Positions 6,888-17,396 of a stretch of DNA of 64,000 nucleotides are shown here, piece after piece (the stretch's first letter is position 1; the number at the start of each line of letters is the position of its first letter). The stretch is from Sutcliffiella horikoshii DSM 8719 (GTDB taxonomy: Bacteria > Bacillota > Bacilli > Bacillales > Bacillaceae_I). The stretch lies in the NCBI GenBank assembly GCA_001648575.1, contig LQXN01000065.1, positions 248,001-312,000 of the forward strand, given 5' to 3'. Under the pieces are notes generated by a model, which saw only the letters and a program-made list of their open reading frames with translations, was not told the DNA's origin and searched no databases. The position numbers were made by a program, and so were the translations under genes.

Positions 6888-8537
6888 TTGTATTCTGTAG
6901 AGATTAAGCACGATGGATTACATAAGTACCGAGTAATAAAAGGTAAAGACAGATATGTGGTAGAACAGAAAGCTCATGTTCAGTTGAGGCAGTGGGATGA
7001 AATGTGGGAGAAAAGAGAAGAGGCAGAAAGAAAAAAGAGAAACCAACAAAACGCTGCTATGGAGAAGGCCCAAAAGAAAGCTAACGCAGAGCAACAAACA
7101 ATAGATGCTCTGGACGAACTTAGCTATATTGACAACACGTTATTACACACGTTGGATATTGATGACAAGATCGATTGGGACTCTTTGAAAGATGTTTCTA
7201 GATTTACTGATTCTAAGCCACATAGCCCTAGCGAATCTCCATATCCGGCTAAACCCGCTAAAGATAATTTTCTTCCTAAATTTGGACTACTGGACAAGCT
7301 TTTCGCCTCTAGTAAGCAGAAGAAAATTGAAGTATATAATAAAATGTTTGATGATGCCGTTAATAACTGGGAACGAGAAACTGATAGGCTAAAGTCAAAA
7401 TATGAAAAGGAATTTGAAGAATACAATAATGCGTTAAAGACTTGGGAAGAAAAGAGAAATTTATTTCAACAAGCAAAGAAAGAAAAGAATGATGCCATTG
7501 AAAATCAAAAAACACTCTATTTGGCTGGAGAAAGTGAATCTATTATTGAATACTGCGACATGGTTCTGTCTAACTCAGAGTATCCAGATTACTTTCCACA
7601 AGAGTACGATATCGACTATAATCCAGAAAATAAAACTTTAATTGTAGAATATATACTCCCTGATATTTCTGATATGCCAACTCTAAAAGAAGTTAAATAC
7701 GTTGCTACCAAAGACGAATATAAAGAATCGTTCTTGACGGAAGCGGCAGTAAGAAAGTTGTACGATAAATTGCTATACGATATTACATTAAGGACTTTAC
7801 ACGAGATATATGAAGCAGATGCCATAGATGCAATAGACTCAATTGTCTTTAATGGATGGGTAAATACAATTAACAAAGCAACTGGGAAAGTAGAAAATAT
7901 ATGCATTCTATCAATCCAAACCAAGAAGGATGAGTTTCTGGACATAAATTTAAAAATGGTGGAATCAAAAACTTGTTTTAAAAATCTGAAGGGTATAGGA
8001 AGTAGTAAACTATTTAGTTTAACTCCTATAGCACCTATTTTAAAAATTAATAGGGAAGACAGTCGTTTTGTAGATGGATACAATGTAACTGGCAACGTTG
8101 ATGAAGATACTAATCTAGCTGCAATGGAGTGGCAAGACTTTGAACACTTAATAAGAGAGTTATTTGAAAAAGAATTTAATGCAACTGGTGGAGAGGTCAA
8201 GATTACACGTGCTAGTAAAGATGGTGGTGTGGATGCAGTCGCTTTTGATCCAGACCCAATCCGAGGCGGTAAAATTGTTATTCAAGCGAAAAGATATACA
8301 AATGTAGTAGGCGTTTCAGCTGTACGAGATTTATATGGAACAGTAATGAATGAGGGCGCAACAAAGGGGATTTTAGTTTCAACTGCTGATTATGGTCCAG
8401 ATGCATATAGTTTTGCTAAGGATAAGCCACTTACTCTATTAAATGGAAGTAATCTATTACACTTACTTCACAAACACGGCCACAAAGCGAAAATAGATTT
8501 AAAAGAGGCAAGGCTGTTAGCGAAGGGGAAACTTTAG
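6888..8537 (+). CDS. Mrr-type restriction endonuclease with coiled-coil N-terminus
   Basis: 549 residues from TTG 6888 (GAAGGGG upstream; no ATG before codon 40, and the N-terminal YSVEIKHDGLHKYRV reads as genuine). A charged coiled coil lies at about residues 40-70 and another at about 150-210. The C-terminal 130 residues are an Mrr_cat PD-(D/E)xK domain: the DFEHLIRELF helix, then GGVDAVAFDPDP (catalytic Asp near residue 449), then IVIQAKRY (Gln-Ala-Lys, about 466-468), and GILVSTADYG. Such proteins are predicted to cleave modified or foreign DNA. An AT-rich promoter-like region precedes it and another Mrr nuclease follows 56 bases downstream. The middle region (about 210-410) is not recognised and may recognise the target. 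Confidence 0.8.
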   Translation: MYSVEIKHDGLHKYRVIKGKDRYVVEQKAHVQLRQWDEMWEKREEAERKKRNQQNAAMEKAQKKANAEQQTIDALDELSYIDNTLLHTLDIDDKIDWDSLKDVSRFTDSKPHSPSESPYPAKPAKDNFLPKFGLLDKLFASSKQKKIEVYNKMFDDAVNNWERETDRLKSKYEKEFEEYNNALKTWEEKRNLFQQAKKEKNDAIENQKTLYLAGESESIIEYCDMVLSNSEYPDYFPQEYDIDYNPENKTLIVEYILPDISDMPTLKEVKYVATKDEYKESFLTEAAVRKLYDKLLYDITLRTLHEIYEADAIDAIDSIVFNGWVNTINKATGKVENICILSIQTKKDEFLDINLKMVESKTCFKNLKGIGSSKLFSLTPIAPILKINREDSRFVDGYNVTGNVDEDTNLAAMEWQDFEHLIRELFEKEFNATGGEVKITRASKDGGVDAVAFDPDPIRGGKIVIQAKRYTNVVGVSAVRDLYGTVMNEGATKGILVSTADYGPDAYSFAKDKPLTLLNGSNLLHLLHKHGHKAKIDLKEARLLAKGKL

Positions 8538-8593
8538 AAAGAGAATTACATCTTTATACTTGAAGGGGATTTCTGTAGTTTGGAGGGAAGAAT

Positions 8594-9169
8594 GTGTTTA
8601 TACCTACGAAAAAAGCATTTATGGATATCACGCCTGAACAATTCGAAAAGTATGCATTAGATTTGCTAGCTGAACAAACTCGTGGTCTCGAAAACTTAGT
8701 AATAGAACATAATAAATTAATTGAAGCTTATGATGGTAATTATCAAATTGACGGATACATCCAATATACAATGATGGGTATTGACTTTAAGACCATTGTA
8801 GAATGCAAACACTACAAATCTGCAATTACTAGAGAAAAAGTTCAGATTTTGTTGAGTAAAATACGTTCAATAGGCGCTCATAAAGGTATTTTAATTTCTA
8901 CTTCAAATTTCCAAAGAGGGGCAATTGAATTTGCACAAAATCATGGAATTGCATTAATCCAAATTACTGAAGCTGGAACTGAATATGAACTAAGAGATAG
9001 AATGAACATCATTATGAATTCCAGAAGTAAGCCTTATAATTATGGAAAACCATATTCGGGAGTGTTACAAAAAAGTACTAAGGGTGAAGGCATCAGTTGC
9101 TCGTATTTAAGCAGAAGTAATAAAGTATTAAAAGACTTTTTGGGAGAAAAAAAGAGAAAAAAAGATTAA
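8594..9169 (+). CDS. Small Mrr-like PD-(D/E)xK endonuclease
   Basis: 191 residues from GTG 8594, GGAGG seven bases upstream. After MDITPEQFEKYALDLL (the Mrr entry helix) come YQIDGYIQ (catalytic Asp near 53), TIVECKHY (Glu70-Cys-Lys72) and GILISTSNFQRGAIEFA, together a complete Mrr_cat core. The last 45 residues are basic and unstructured-looking, ending GEKKRKKD. It has no separate target-recognition domain, so it may act with the large Mrr-type protein encoded just upstream; the spacing suggests co-transcription. Confidence 0.8.
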   Translation: MFIPTKKAFMDITPEQFEKYALDLLAEQTRGLENLVIEHNKLIEAYDGNYQIDGYIQYTMMGIDFKTIVECKHYKSAITREKVQILLSKIRSIGAHKGILISTSNFQRGAIEFAQNHGIALIQITEAGTEYELRDRMNIIMNSRSKPYNYGKPYSGVLQKSTKGEGISCSYLSRSNKVLKDFLGEKKRKKD

Positions 9170-9306
9170 AGGATTAATAGTTAGTTTCTTTTTAGAGATT
9201 TCAGAAAAAAAATAGATTTGGGAATTATGAGGAAGAACAGTTGTTCTTGATTTAAATTAATGTTAGAATTTTCTTGAAATTAAACTCAAGTAAAGGAGGT
9301 GGTATT

Positions 9307-9456
9307 ATGGCAGTTAAACATGTACCGACAAATGTCGTGCATAGTGGTGTTAAAGGTGGGACAACCGGGTGTGGGTTTAATACTCGTGAACACAGTAGCC
9401 ATTGGGTAGATAGTCATTCTAAAATTAATTGTGATAAAAATGGATGTAAGAACTAA
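9307..9456 (+). CDS. Small Cys/His-containing protein
   Basis: 49 residues from ATG 9307, with an excellent ribosome binding site (AAAGGAGGTGG at 9293-9303). The frame is open a little further upstream but the site fixes this start. Three cysteines and several histidines occur in the second half (TTGCGFNTREHSSHW, then INCDKNGCKN), which could hold a metal ion. No family recognised. It lies between a tandem nuclease pair and a terminator at 9543-9586, so it may be the last gene of that unit. Confidence 0.5.
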   Translation: MAVKHVPTNVVHSGVKGGTTGCGFNTREHSSHWVDSHSKINCDKNGCKN

Positions 9457-9542
9457 GGGAATGCTTATTTCTTTCCTAGTATAAAGTTAGCGCACAAGAT
9501 TCTTTTAGATTATTAGATAGCAAGTTTGGATATGAGATTTAG

Positions 9543-9586
9543 AGCTTATGGATTTTGGCGATATTCGCTGTTCCATAAGCTTTTTT
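9543..9586 (+). terminator. Rho-independent terminator
   Basis: Ten-base-pair perfect stem (AGCTTATGGA with TCCATAAGCT) and a 19-base loop, followed by a run of T. It would end transcription from the nuclease genes and small ORF upstream. Confidence 0.7.
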
Positions 9587-9765
9587 ATTGGGTAAATTAG
9601 AATATATTTATCAATCACTTAGTCCTTAAAATCCTAAAAAATAATACCAAGGTATCATTAGTGGATAAAAGTAAGTCTGTTTTGATAGATGGGTCAAGAG
9701 GCAGGGAACTGACACATGTATACTTTAAATTTAGATTAGTCGACGCACCTGTCCTTGGGACTATT

Positions 9766-9795
9766 AATAAAGGGTCTTTTCTATTACCCTTTATT
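9766..9795 (-). terminator. Hairpin at the end of the NERD-HRDC locus
   Basis: AATAAAGGG pairs with CCCTTTATT around a 12-base loop. It overlaps the stop codon (9784-9786) of the full-length minus-strand reading frame; its position fits a bidirectional terminator for the converging genes. The stretch 9587-9765 holds no visible gene. Confidence 0.45.
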
Positions 9796-9960
9796 TAGAA
9801 TAGAAATTATCCCTTCCCCAAACTCCTCCGCTTTCTTCGCCCCAATTCCCTCAATTTCCAATAATGCTTTTATTGTCGTGGGCTTCTGCTCCAGAATTGC
9901 TTCCATGGTTTTATTTGTGTAAATATAATATGGCTTTACATCAAGCTCCTTAGCGCGAGT
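9784..9960 (-). pseudogene. Orphaned second HRDC domain (frameshifted tail of the NERD-HRDC gene)
   Basis: Minus-strand codons from 9960 down read TRAKELDVKPYYIYTNKTM, then PTTIKALLEIEGIGAKKAEEFGE and a stop at 9784-9786. This matches, step for step, the first HRDC domain upstream in the same gene (KAKQLEVKPYYIFSNRTL ... IQGIGQKKADDYGH). An extra base at about 9961-9965 puts it out of frame. Without it the upstream protein would be about 55 residues longer, with two tandem HRDC domains. Confidence 0.8.
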
Positions 9961-11092
9961 CCTGCGATAATTCTGTTAAGAGAGTTCGGAAGTCTTCGGT
10001 TTGTATTGCTACAGGCTCTGATACTTTGCGGGAATCTTGGGATGTATCAATTTTCTTTGTCTGGAAAATGGCAAGGATCTCATGCCCGTAGTCATCTGCC
10101 TTTTTCTGTCCGATGCCCTGAATTGCCAGTAGCTGTTCAAAAGTCTGTGGCATCTTCTCAAGGAGTTCATCCAAAGTTCTGTTGCTGAAAATGTAATAGG
10201 GTTTGACTTCTAATTGTTTGGCTTTTTTGGTTCGATAATCTGTTAGCAACCTCTTTAATTCGCTGTGGGCAGTAGGTGGTGCAACTGAAACTTCCTTCTC
10301 TATAGTGGTTGCAACAAAAGCGGATGCCCCTACATGTTCCTTTTCCAACAGATATTCCCGTTCATTAAAAGGTTTCTCTTGGCAAGCTCCCAAGATGGCA
10401 TCAGCAATTTTGTAAACAAGTGAAGCATGCATCTCAACAGGAGAACTCTTCTTCATTTCAGCCTTCAAAAAAGCACTTATTTGGTCATGACGGATGACGC
10501 AGTTCTGAATATGGGGCGGAGCATTTTTAGAAATCTCCAGGATCGTCTTTGGGTTGGCAAAGGTCACAGCATATCGAATAGGACACTTCTTGATAATCCC
10601 TTTGGCCTTAAGGAACCTCTCCAATATGACCACATGTCTTTCCACTTGGTTAATTGGGCTATACATTCCCTCTTTATTTACCACTCTATTACTCTTCCTG
10701 ATCACACGCTGAAAGTCCCCCTTATCTGTGACAAGGATATCGCCAAAAAGCTTCTTTACTTCCAGCACAAGAATGAACTTTGGCGTGACAAGAACAATAT
10801 CCATCTGCGCTTGATAGTCCTCAAACTCAAGATAAACATCATGCAGAATTAGCATCGGAACCATGGAGTTCTTCAACTCAAACATCACACTTTTCTCTCC
10901 AGCATGCCCGATGGAAAACAGCTTGAGATGATTCTCCACTTTCTTAAAGTCCACAGAAGGAATGCTGCTTTCTGTGAGACTTTTAAGTTTTTCTAATAGA
11001 ATAGGATTTTCGCTGATATCCTTATGTACGATAGGGTGATTTATTTCTCGGTTATCTTTAAAAGCATCAATAACATTTTTGAAAAAAGACAT
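9950..11092 (-). CDS. NERD-domain protein with HRDC domain (C-terminus frameshifted)
   Basis: 380 residues as read. The N-terminal half is a NERD nuclease-related domain: SIGHAGEKSVMFEL (conserved Gly-x-x-x-Glu), DVYLEFEDYQAQMDIVLV (catalytic-type Asp) and FILVLEVKKLFG (Glu-Val-Lys). At about 280-350 is an HRDC domain, a helical nucleic-acid-binding module found in RecQ and RNase D (KPYYIFSNRTLDELLEKMP, IQGIGQKKADDYG). The present stop at 9950-9952 comes from a one-base frameshift ahead of a second HRDC copy. NERD proteins are often found among defence or DNA-repair genes. The protein may still fold without the last domain. It faces the opposite way to its neighbours. Confidence 0.8.
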   Translation of the reverse strand: MSFFKNVIDAFKDNREINHPIVHKDISENPILLEKLKSLTESSIPSVDFKKVENHLKLFSIGHAGEKSVMFELKNSMVPMLILHDVYLEFEDYQAQMDIVLVTPKFILVLEVKKLFGDILVTDKGDFQRVIRKSNRVVNKEGMYSPINQVERHVVILERFLKAKGIIKKCPIRYAVTFANPKTILEISKNAPPHIQNCVIRHDQISAFLKAEMKKSSPVEMHASLVYKIADAILGACQEKPFNEREYLLEKEHVGASAFVATTIEKEVSVAPPTAHSELKRLLTDYRTKKAKQLEVKPYYIFSNRTLDELLEKMPQTFEQLLAIQGIGQKKADDYGHEILAIFQTKKIDTSQDSRKVSEPVAIQTEDFRTLLTELSQDSR

Positions 11093-12138
11093 GGGTTACC
11101 TCGCTATTAGTATTTGTTTAACTGTGGTAATATTGTAACATTATGTAATATAATTATAACAGACTTCGTGGTCTAAATTGGATGAATTAAGAATGGTATA
11201 AGTTATAACTTAATTAGTATAAATAGATATAGGGTCGAGTGCCTCTCCCTATAGAGTTGTCACATGAACAACATCCCAATAAAAACCGACTTACCGCACT
11301 ACTGATAGATTACTAAGTAATAATAGTCTACTTGGCCCTATTCACCAATTTAATAATTAGCGTCCTCATCCTGCTATTTTCCAATCTTAGTTATTAAAAT
11401 AGGTTCGATTGCAAAGAGAGTAGATGGATTGAAAGTGACCTTTGCAAAAGGTAGTTTCAGCGCCAGTTTACTAAGAAACGACATCATGTTCTCTCCATCG
11501 CAACAAGGACATGTAGGTGTAGTCCATGACATATTTAATGAATTTAATTTGACTATAATTATTATCACAAATGCCGGGTAACATTTGGAATGGCTTTGCT
11601 TTTGATGGTGTTTCAGAAAAGATAAGTGGCATATAGGTTATTTGCTGTTAGAACTGAAATGACAGGTTAAGGAAAGCGACGCGTTGAGAAAAAAATCCAA
11701 CTATTGACCAAAGCATGGTCAGGCATGAACAAGAACAGAAACTGTTAAAAAAATAGTACCAGATGAATTAGTAGAGATCTTTCACATCGGCAGCACATCT
11801 ATCGATAATCGATTATGCCAATCCTATCATTGACGTTAAAAGATTTCGAAAAGGTGGATTGGTACAGTAAAGCCTTACTAAAAGTGGGTTGTAAACGAAA
11901 GGTGAGAACGGTATCAAGAAGGAGTATGTGAGTGAGTTGGTGGGAATGCGAGGAGTTTTTGCGCTTAACATAAGTTACTATAACCTAAGAGTGAGCAACT
12001 AGGTATATAGGAATTATTTTTGGTTAAGGGGGAATTGAAATTTTTTAAAACCCTACTCTTAGGTAGAGGTTGGTTCAGGGATTATTGTTCTAAATGATAT
12101 TCGTCGTAAGAATAAGTTTTATACAAGGGGGAGTAAAA
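11093..12138. other. Long gene-poor stretch with decayed sequences
   Basis: About 1 kb with no intact gene. An open frame on the plus strand to TAA at about 11580 (IGSIAKRVDGLKVTFAKG ... HDIFNEFNLT) lacks a start and a recognised family; it may be the tail of a lost gene. A GrpB-family remnant follows at about 11.7-12.0 kb. It separates the NERD-HRDC gene from the type I restriction locus and looks like old deletion-scarred DNA. Confidence 0.5.
11693..11965 (+). pseudogene. Decayed GrpB-family gene
   Basis: Pieces in several frames: EQEQKLLKK, then IVPDELVEIFHIGSTSI (the GrpB HIGSTS core), then a frame change, and further on ENGIKKEYVSELVG-like codons. An intact GrpB protein has about 170-180 residues. 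At least two frameshifts and missing C-terminal sequence make it non-functional. Its core phrase also occurs in the fragment at 6666-6734. Confidence 0.6.
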
Positions 12139-12318
12139 ATGAAGGTTAATTGTACGGGATGCAGAAAAGAATTAGATATAAATGCTCAAGTGGTAATTGA
12201 TGAAGCGAACTCCTTATACCATGCAGATTGTTATAGTGAAATGAAGGTACATGAGAGTTTAATTGAGTGGAAAGATTTTGGTGCATTCAAAAATATCTTG
12301 GTAAAGCACAATATATAA
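12139..12318 (+). CDS. Small zinc-ribbon-like protein
   Basis: 59 residues from ATG 12139, with AAGGGGGAG upstream at good spacing; the frame is open further 5' but the site fixes this start. It has NCTGCRKEL near the N-terminus and LYHADCYSEM later, a Cys-x-x-Cys ... His-x-x-Cys pattern that could bind one zinc ion, like half of a LIM-type finger. Function unknown. It is isolated in a gene-poor region next to the type I restriction operon. Confidence 0.5.
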   Translation: MKVNCTGCRKELDINAQVVIDEANSLYHADCYSEMKVHESLIEWKDFGAFKNILVKHNI

Positions 12319-13187
12319 ACTTAAATTTATATAAAGTTTCTCCCTCTATTTTTAGGAGCACATGTATTGATGCATTTTAATAATTTTATAGAATTCAGGA
12401 TGATGTATATATATACTACATCTATGGGAATTGTTAAATAGAATGATCGTGTAGAAAAGTTGAAATTACTTTAGAATTATTAGCGTAGAACCGTACCGTA
12501 AATAATGGTAAACAGAAAGATAGACTTAATAGGTTATATAAATAAACTAAGGAAAATAATCTCTATTAATCTGCATTGAGAAGACAAGTTTAATAAGAGC
12601 TTGTATTTTTAAATGGTTTAATTAAAAAAATATTATCTTAAATTAAATGCAGTAATTTGTTGTCATGTGGTATTTGAGGTAAGAAGTATGAGTCCAGAGC
12701 AAGTCATGAAAGATTTTTTAACAAAAGAATTGAAGAAGTTTTTATTGTTTATTAAACAATTTTGATGACTTTTGTGGTAACCGATCAAGAAAAAGCTGCA
12801 AGAGTATTTCCGAACAAAGCTATGTATTTTAAGTGTAGTTGTCGCACCTATTAAGACCTTCAAATAGTATTGTAAATAACTAAATCTTGAACAGAACAAT
12901 AACTGAAAGAGAAGCCTCTTCCAGTTAATAGCCATTAATTTGTGGAAAAACTCTATCTGTTTTTACTAATACTTTTTATATTTAAACATCTATAGAATCT
13001 ATAATATTCAATCATAAATATTAATTCTATTAGTATTTTCTATAATGGACTAATATCGTTGCTAAATATCCTTCCATTGTTGCACCAGCTGCTGAAGTTT
13101 ATTTTTGCATTTAGTTACTGTGTAGTTAAGTTGCTTTATATTTAAATTATGTCATTTCTCCACACTGTATTTTCTATTTTAGAATTA
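12319..13187. other. AT-rich stretch without a visible gene
   Basis: About 870 bases, very AT-rich. Short open stretches occur on both strands (for example MSPEQVMKDFLTKELKKF on the plus strand near 12690), but none has a ribosome binding site together with a plausible length. No clear terminator for the minus-strand hsdR gene was found in it. Confidence 0.4.
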
Positions 13188-16100
13188 TTAAATTCTTCCA
13201 CCTACTCCTTTAAACTTATCTACAAAGGCAGAGATTTTCTGGAAAACGCTCTGTTTTTTTGTTAAATACTGAGGATTAAGAGGACTCATTTTAGGAAGAA
13301 CTTCATTAAGCTCCGTTCCATTTTCACTGGCATATTTTCTTTTTAGTGAATTTAAAATATATCTTTTTGCAGCCTCTTCATTAAGATTTTCAGTATTAAT
13401 AAGCTCTTCTGCCTCACGTTTTTGCTCAGTTTGAGCAAATGAGAAGAAGGCATCAATAATACTTGCTTTATCTTGAATACTTTCTAAATCAGCTTGGTTG
13501 ATAAAATCAACTACTAAGCTTTCTTTTGCACGGTTTCCTATGCTAGATCGAATTAAGCGACGCACCTCTTCAACTAATGTTGCTTTATCTTTTACTTTCT
13601 TGTTATGTTCAAAAATAAGTTCAAGAATGTAATCTAAATTAACCTCTTGGGATTTTAAAAGATCTACTTCAAAGACAACATCATCCCAATCAATAGAAGT
13701 GTTTTCCTTTTCTTTTCCGTTCCTTTCACGGCGGAGCCAATCACGAATATCATTATATGAAGAACGGTAATCTTGAATAGCTCTTTCTTCTAAAACCTGA
13801 ATCTCTTGCATAACAGCAATATCTTCATCAGTAACATAGTGATTTGATTTGAAATCTTCTAAAGCTTTAGGGTCAGTAATATCTATTGCTTGCAAAGCTT
13901 TTAAACCTGAAAATTCATCATAGTTCTGAAGGATATTATCAATACGCAAATATTCACCAAAGAGTTTCGCAAACTCTTTTTTATCCTTTTCAGTAACAAT
14001 ATCATCAACATTAGGAAAACGTTCCTTTAGTTCTTTTACTACATCTAAGTATCCACGACGAGCCTCACCAGTTGCCACATCAGTGAATCCTTCTATATAC
14101 TCCTTATAGCTTTTCTCCAGCACCACATTTTTAGTGTTCTTATCTCCAAAAAGAGTAATAGCGTCTATGGTTGCTTGTTCTAAATCTCTAAAAGTAACAA
14201 TATTTCCAAAGGTTTTGGTGGAATCATAAATACGATTTGTTCTCGAAAAAGCTTGCATTAAACCATGATACCTAAGATTTTTATCAACAAATAAAGTATT
14301 TAATGTAGGTGCATCAAACCCAGTTAAAAACATTCCTACAACAATCAACAAATCAATTTCTTTGTCTTTTACTCGTTTAGCAAGGTCACGATAATAATTT
14401 TGAAATCCCATACTTTCTACGCCATAATTGGTTTTAAACATTGCGTTATAGTCTTTAATGGCTAAACTTAAAAACTCTTTTGCACTACTATCCATTACCG
14501 AAGGCTCAAAAGTTTCATCAAGAATTTCACCTATAGCATTTTGCTCTTCATTAGCAGCAAAGGAGAAGATCGTCGCAATCTTAAGGGGGTTACTGCTTCC
14601 CTGTTGTAAGTTATTTAATGATTCATAGTAGAGTTTAGCTGCGTCAACACTGCTCACAGCAAACATGGCATTAAATCCTTTTCCATTCGCATTTAAACGA
14701 TGGGTTTTTACTCTAAAATTATTCACAATATATTGGGAAATTTCTTTAATCCGTTCAGGATGTAGTAACGCTTCTCTATTTTCTGCTGCCAATAGCTTCT
14801 TCTCGTCCAGTTCTTTTTCAATCGTTTTGAACTTGGGACGTACATCGTTATAATCTACTTTGAACTTTAAAACTTTTTCATCTCTAATAGCATCCGTAAT
14901 TACATAAGAGTGTAACTCTCGCCCAAAGACAGAAGCAGTCGTTTCAGAACCTAACGCATTTTCTGGAAAAATAGGTGTACCTGTAAACCCAAATTGATAG
15001 AACTTCTTAAACTTTTTATTGATATTTTTTTGAGCTTGACCAAATTGTGAACGGTGGGCCTCATCAAAAATAAATACCACTTGCTTATTGTATATAGGTA
15101 AATCTGTTTCGCTTTTAATTAAGTTATTTAGTTTTTGAATCGTCGTTACAATAATTTTATTATCTTCTTTGTCAATGTTACGCTTTAACCCTGCGGTACT
15201 TTCTGAACCATTAACACTATCAGGGGAAAAACGCTGATACTCTTTCATCGTCTGAAAATCTAGGTCTTTCCTATCTACAACAAAAAATACTTTATCTATA
15301 AAATCCAGTTCAGTAGCTAAACGAGCTGCTTTAAAACTCGTAAGCGTTTTCCCTGAACCTGTTGTATGCCAAATATATCCACCACTTTCAGTATTTCTCC
15401 AATTTTTGGCTAGGTTTGAACTTTCAATTTTCCATAAAATCCTTTCAGTGGCGGCAATTTGATAAGGACGCATAATCAGTAGGTTATCGCTCACATCAAA
15501 AACGGAATATTTCAGTAGTACATTCAATAAAGTATTTTTCTGAAAAAATGTAGCCGTGAAATCTTTTAGGTCTTTTATCAGGGTATTATCCGATTTTGCC
15601 CAATTCATAGTAAAATCAAAACTGTTTTTATCACGTTTAGTAGTATTAGCAAAATAACGGCTATCTGTCCCATTAGAAATCACGAAAACCTGTAAGTATT
15701 TAAACAGAGAGTTTTCTGAATTAAAGCTCTCTTTACTATATCGATGAACCTGGTTAAAGGCTTCACGAATGGCAATTCCACGCTTTTTAAGCTCTACTTG
15801 TACTAAAGGTATGCCATTGACTAAAATTGTAACATCATATCTATTGGCTAGCGTTCCTTTTTGTTCAAATTGGGAAATTACTTGCACTTTATTTATAGCA
15901 ATATTCTTTTTGTCTACTAGATAGATGTTTTGAATACGCCCATCATCAAAAACAAAGTCATAAATATAATCGTTATGAATTTTACGGGTTTTATCAATTT
16001 GGCTATCACTGGGTTTATCTAAAAACTGATCACAAAATCTAATCCATTCAGTTTCTGAAAATTGTACATCATTAAGCCTTTGCAGCTGCCTACGAACATT

Positions 16101-16286
16101 TGCAAACATTTTATCAGAATTAGTTAAATTTGGTAGATGTTCATAACCTTGATTCACTAAATCTTGAATAAGTTCTCGTTCTAAATCAGCTTCTGTCTGA
16201 TAACCAGCTCCTTGCTGATCTATCTTGATATACTTATCCAAAACTATAAAGTTATTTGATTCTGCAATCGGTTTGAAATCGCACAT
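13188..16286 (-). CDS. hsdR: Type I restriction enzyme R subunit (HsdR)
   Basis: The motor and nuclease subunit of a type I restriction enzyme, 1032 residues from ATG 16286; AAGGAGG eight bases upstream fixes this start over an in-frame TTG at 16304. The nuclease core is complete: Asp152 (RYDVTIL), Glu165-x-Lys167 (VQVELKKRG) and the QxxxY motif (QVHRYS, about 179-183). The helicase shows Walker A HTTGSGKT (about 308-314), the DEAH box (about 408-411) and TGTPIF. It uses ATP to translocate DNA after HsdM/HsdS bind an unmodified site, then cuts remotely. Last gene of the hsdM-hsdS-prrC-hsdR operon; its start lies two bases after the prrC stop. Confidence 0.95.
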   Translation of the reverse strand: MCDFKPIAESNNFIVLDKYIKIDQQGAGYQTEADLERELIQDLVNQGYEHLPNLTNSDKMFANVRRQLQRLNDVQFSETEWIRFCDQFLDKPSDSQIDKTRKIHNDYIYDFVFDDGRIQNIYLVDKKNIAINKVQVISQFEQKGTLANRYDVTILVNGIPLVQVELKKRGIAIREAFNQVHRYSKESFNSENSLFKYLQVFVISNGTDSRYFANTTKRDKNSFDFTMNWAKSDNTLIKDLKDFTATFFQKNTLLNVLLKYSVFDVSDNLLIMRPYQIAATERILWKIESSNLAKNWRNTESGGYIWHTTGSGKTLTSFKAARLATELDFIDKVFFVVDRKDLDFQTMKEYQRFSPDSVNGSESTAGLKRNIDKEDNKIIVTTIQKLNNLIKSETDLPIYNKQVVFIFDEAHRSQFGQAQKNINKKFKKFYQFGFTGTPIFPENALGSETTASVFGRELHSYVITDAIRDEKVLKFKVDYNDVRPKFKTIEKELDEKKLLAAENREALLHPERIKEISQYIVNNFRVKTHRLNANGKGFNAMFAVSSVDAAKLYYESLNNLQQGSSNPLKIATIFSFAANEEQNAIGEILDETFEPSVMDSSAKEFLSLAIKDYNAMFKTNYGVESMGFQNYYRDLAKRVKDKEIDLLIVVGMFLTGFDAPTLNTLFVDKNLRYHGLMQAFSRTNRIYDSTKTFGNIVTFRDLEQATIDAITLFGDKNTKNVVLEKSYKEYIEGFTDVATGEARRGYLDVVKELKERFPNVDDIVTEKDKKEFAKLFGEYLRIDNILQNYDEFSGLKALQAIDITDPKALEDFKSNHYVTDEDIAVMQEIQVLEERAIQDYRSSYNDIRDWLRRERNGKEKENTSIDWDDVVFEVDLLKSQEVNLDYILELIFEHNKKVKDKATLVEEVRRLIRSSIGNRAKESLVVDFINQADLESIQDKASIIDAFFSFAQTEQKREAEELINTENLNEEAAKRYILNSLKRKYASENGTELNEVLPKMSPLNPQYLTKKQSVFQKISAFVDKFKGVGGRI

Positions 16287-16288
16287 CT

Positions 16289-17395
16289 TTATGCCTCCTT
16301 CCAAAAGCTATAGTTACTTATCAAATGGTCAAGTAATAGCTTTACAGTTTGTTTTTCTTGGGGAGATGGTTCAGCTACACTTTCATTCGCTAGTGTAGAA
16401 TGACTTGTAAATTGCATAATACGATTATAATAATTCTCTTTGTTATCAGGTAATAATTCTGACCACCTTGGGAAACCAAGAAAACTCGCTGTTTTTTCAT
16501 ATAGATTTCTTAAAAGAGTGAAGTGATATTTTTGCACTTGATTATTCTTAATAGCTTCTTCCAGAATTTTCATCAAATGTAAGTGATATGAAAAACTCTT
16601 GTTAGAATCTCCATTTTTTTCTTGTAGTTCAAAAGTGCCGTCTTCTTGCCGGTCTAACATAAAACAGCCCTTTTTATTGATTTCATTATGTAGCACATTA
16701 TAAAAAATTGGATTATGCGTCGTAATAACAAACTTTAGAGCGGATTCACTTGTTTTGATCAGTTCAGCCAAGTCTACAGCCAGCTGAATCAGATGGTTAT
16801 CATCTAATGAAGTTACAGGATCATCAATAAATACATATTTCAACTGATTAAGTTTATCTGTTTCTCGTTCACCCGGCTCTGCTACATTTAATACATCAAT
16901 AACTTGTTTAAGTAAGCTATAAAACACACTCCAAATAAAGCTACTTTCCTCACCTTTTGAAATCTTTATATTTGGAGAAGGTTCTTCATTTCCTCGTTCA
17001 TAAGAAAATGTAACTTCCGAATAATCCGAATTGAATTTAGGTGTTAATGTACGATCGGTATAGTTCTGAAAATGACTAATGACATTTTGATCTTGTCCCT
17101 GTTCATTAAGCACCCATTCAGTAAAAGAGTTAGGATGAATTTTAAGCTTTAAATCAATATCATTTGCTAGATCATTGTCCCAATAGAATAGATCCTCCGT
17201 AAAAGCATTATAGTAAATGATTTTTTTGCTGGATAGTCCCGTTTCGTCCGTCTCTGTATCATTCTTAGGTGCAACCAACAATCTAAATTCTTTTGATAGT
17301 CTAGTTTTTCCATTTCCATTAAAACCATATATTAATCGAACTTTTTTATCGCAATCTATTAATTGTTGTGCAATTTCAATTAAACTCTTTCCCAT
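16289..17395 (-). CDS. prrC: PrrC-like anticodon nuclease
   Basis: 368 residues, strikingly like E. coli PrrC (about 396 residues). It has an ABC-type ATPase: Walker A GFNGNGKT (24-31), signature KISKGEES (144-151), Walker B YVFIDDP (187-193) and switch His ITTHNP (His227). The C-terminal nuclease keeps the PrrC catalytic set: Arg296 and Glu300 in [14 protein letters not shown] and His332 in [10 protein letters not shown]; spacings (4 and 32) equal those of Arg320/Glu324/His356 in E. coli PrrC. E. coli PrrC is held silent by its type Ic enzyme and, when phage T4 Stp blocks that enzyme, cleaves the tRNA-Lys anticodon loop. The gene sits between hsdS and hsdR, as in the E. coli prr locus. Target tRNA in this host is inferred only. 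Confidence 0.9.
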   Translation of the reverse strand: MGKSLIEIAQQLIDCDKKVRLIYGFNGNGKTRLSKEFRLLVAPKNDTETDETGLSSKKIIYYNAFTEDLFYWDNDLANDIDLKLKIHPNSFTEWVLNEQGQDQNVISHFQNYTDRTLTPKFNSDYSEVTFSYERGNEEPSPNIKISKGEESSFIWSVFYSLLKQVIDVLNVAEPGERETDKLNQLKYVFIDDPVTSLDDNHLIQLAVDLAELIKTSESALKFVITTHNPIFYNVLHNEINKKGCFMLDRQEDGTFELQEKNGDSNKSFSYHLHLMKILEEAIKNNQVQKYHFTLLRNLYEKTASFLGFPRWSELLPDNKENYYNRIMQFTSHSTLANESVAEPSPQEKQTVKLLLDHLISNYSFWKEA

Positions 17396-17396
17396 A

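Noticed and set aside
7616-8200. Minus-strand open frame of 194 codons
   Set aside because: Antisense shadow of the large Mrr-type gene; codon pattern follows the plus-strand gene.
10427-10852. Plus-strand open frame of 141 codons
   Set aside because: Lies fully inside the minus-strand NERD-HRDC gene, has no ribosome binding site, and contains no motif.
11357-11580. Plus-strand open frame ending IITNAG
   Set aside because: No start codon or ribosome site and no recognised family; noted in the gap entry as a possible tail of a lost gene.
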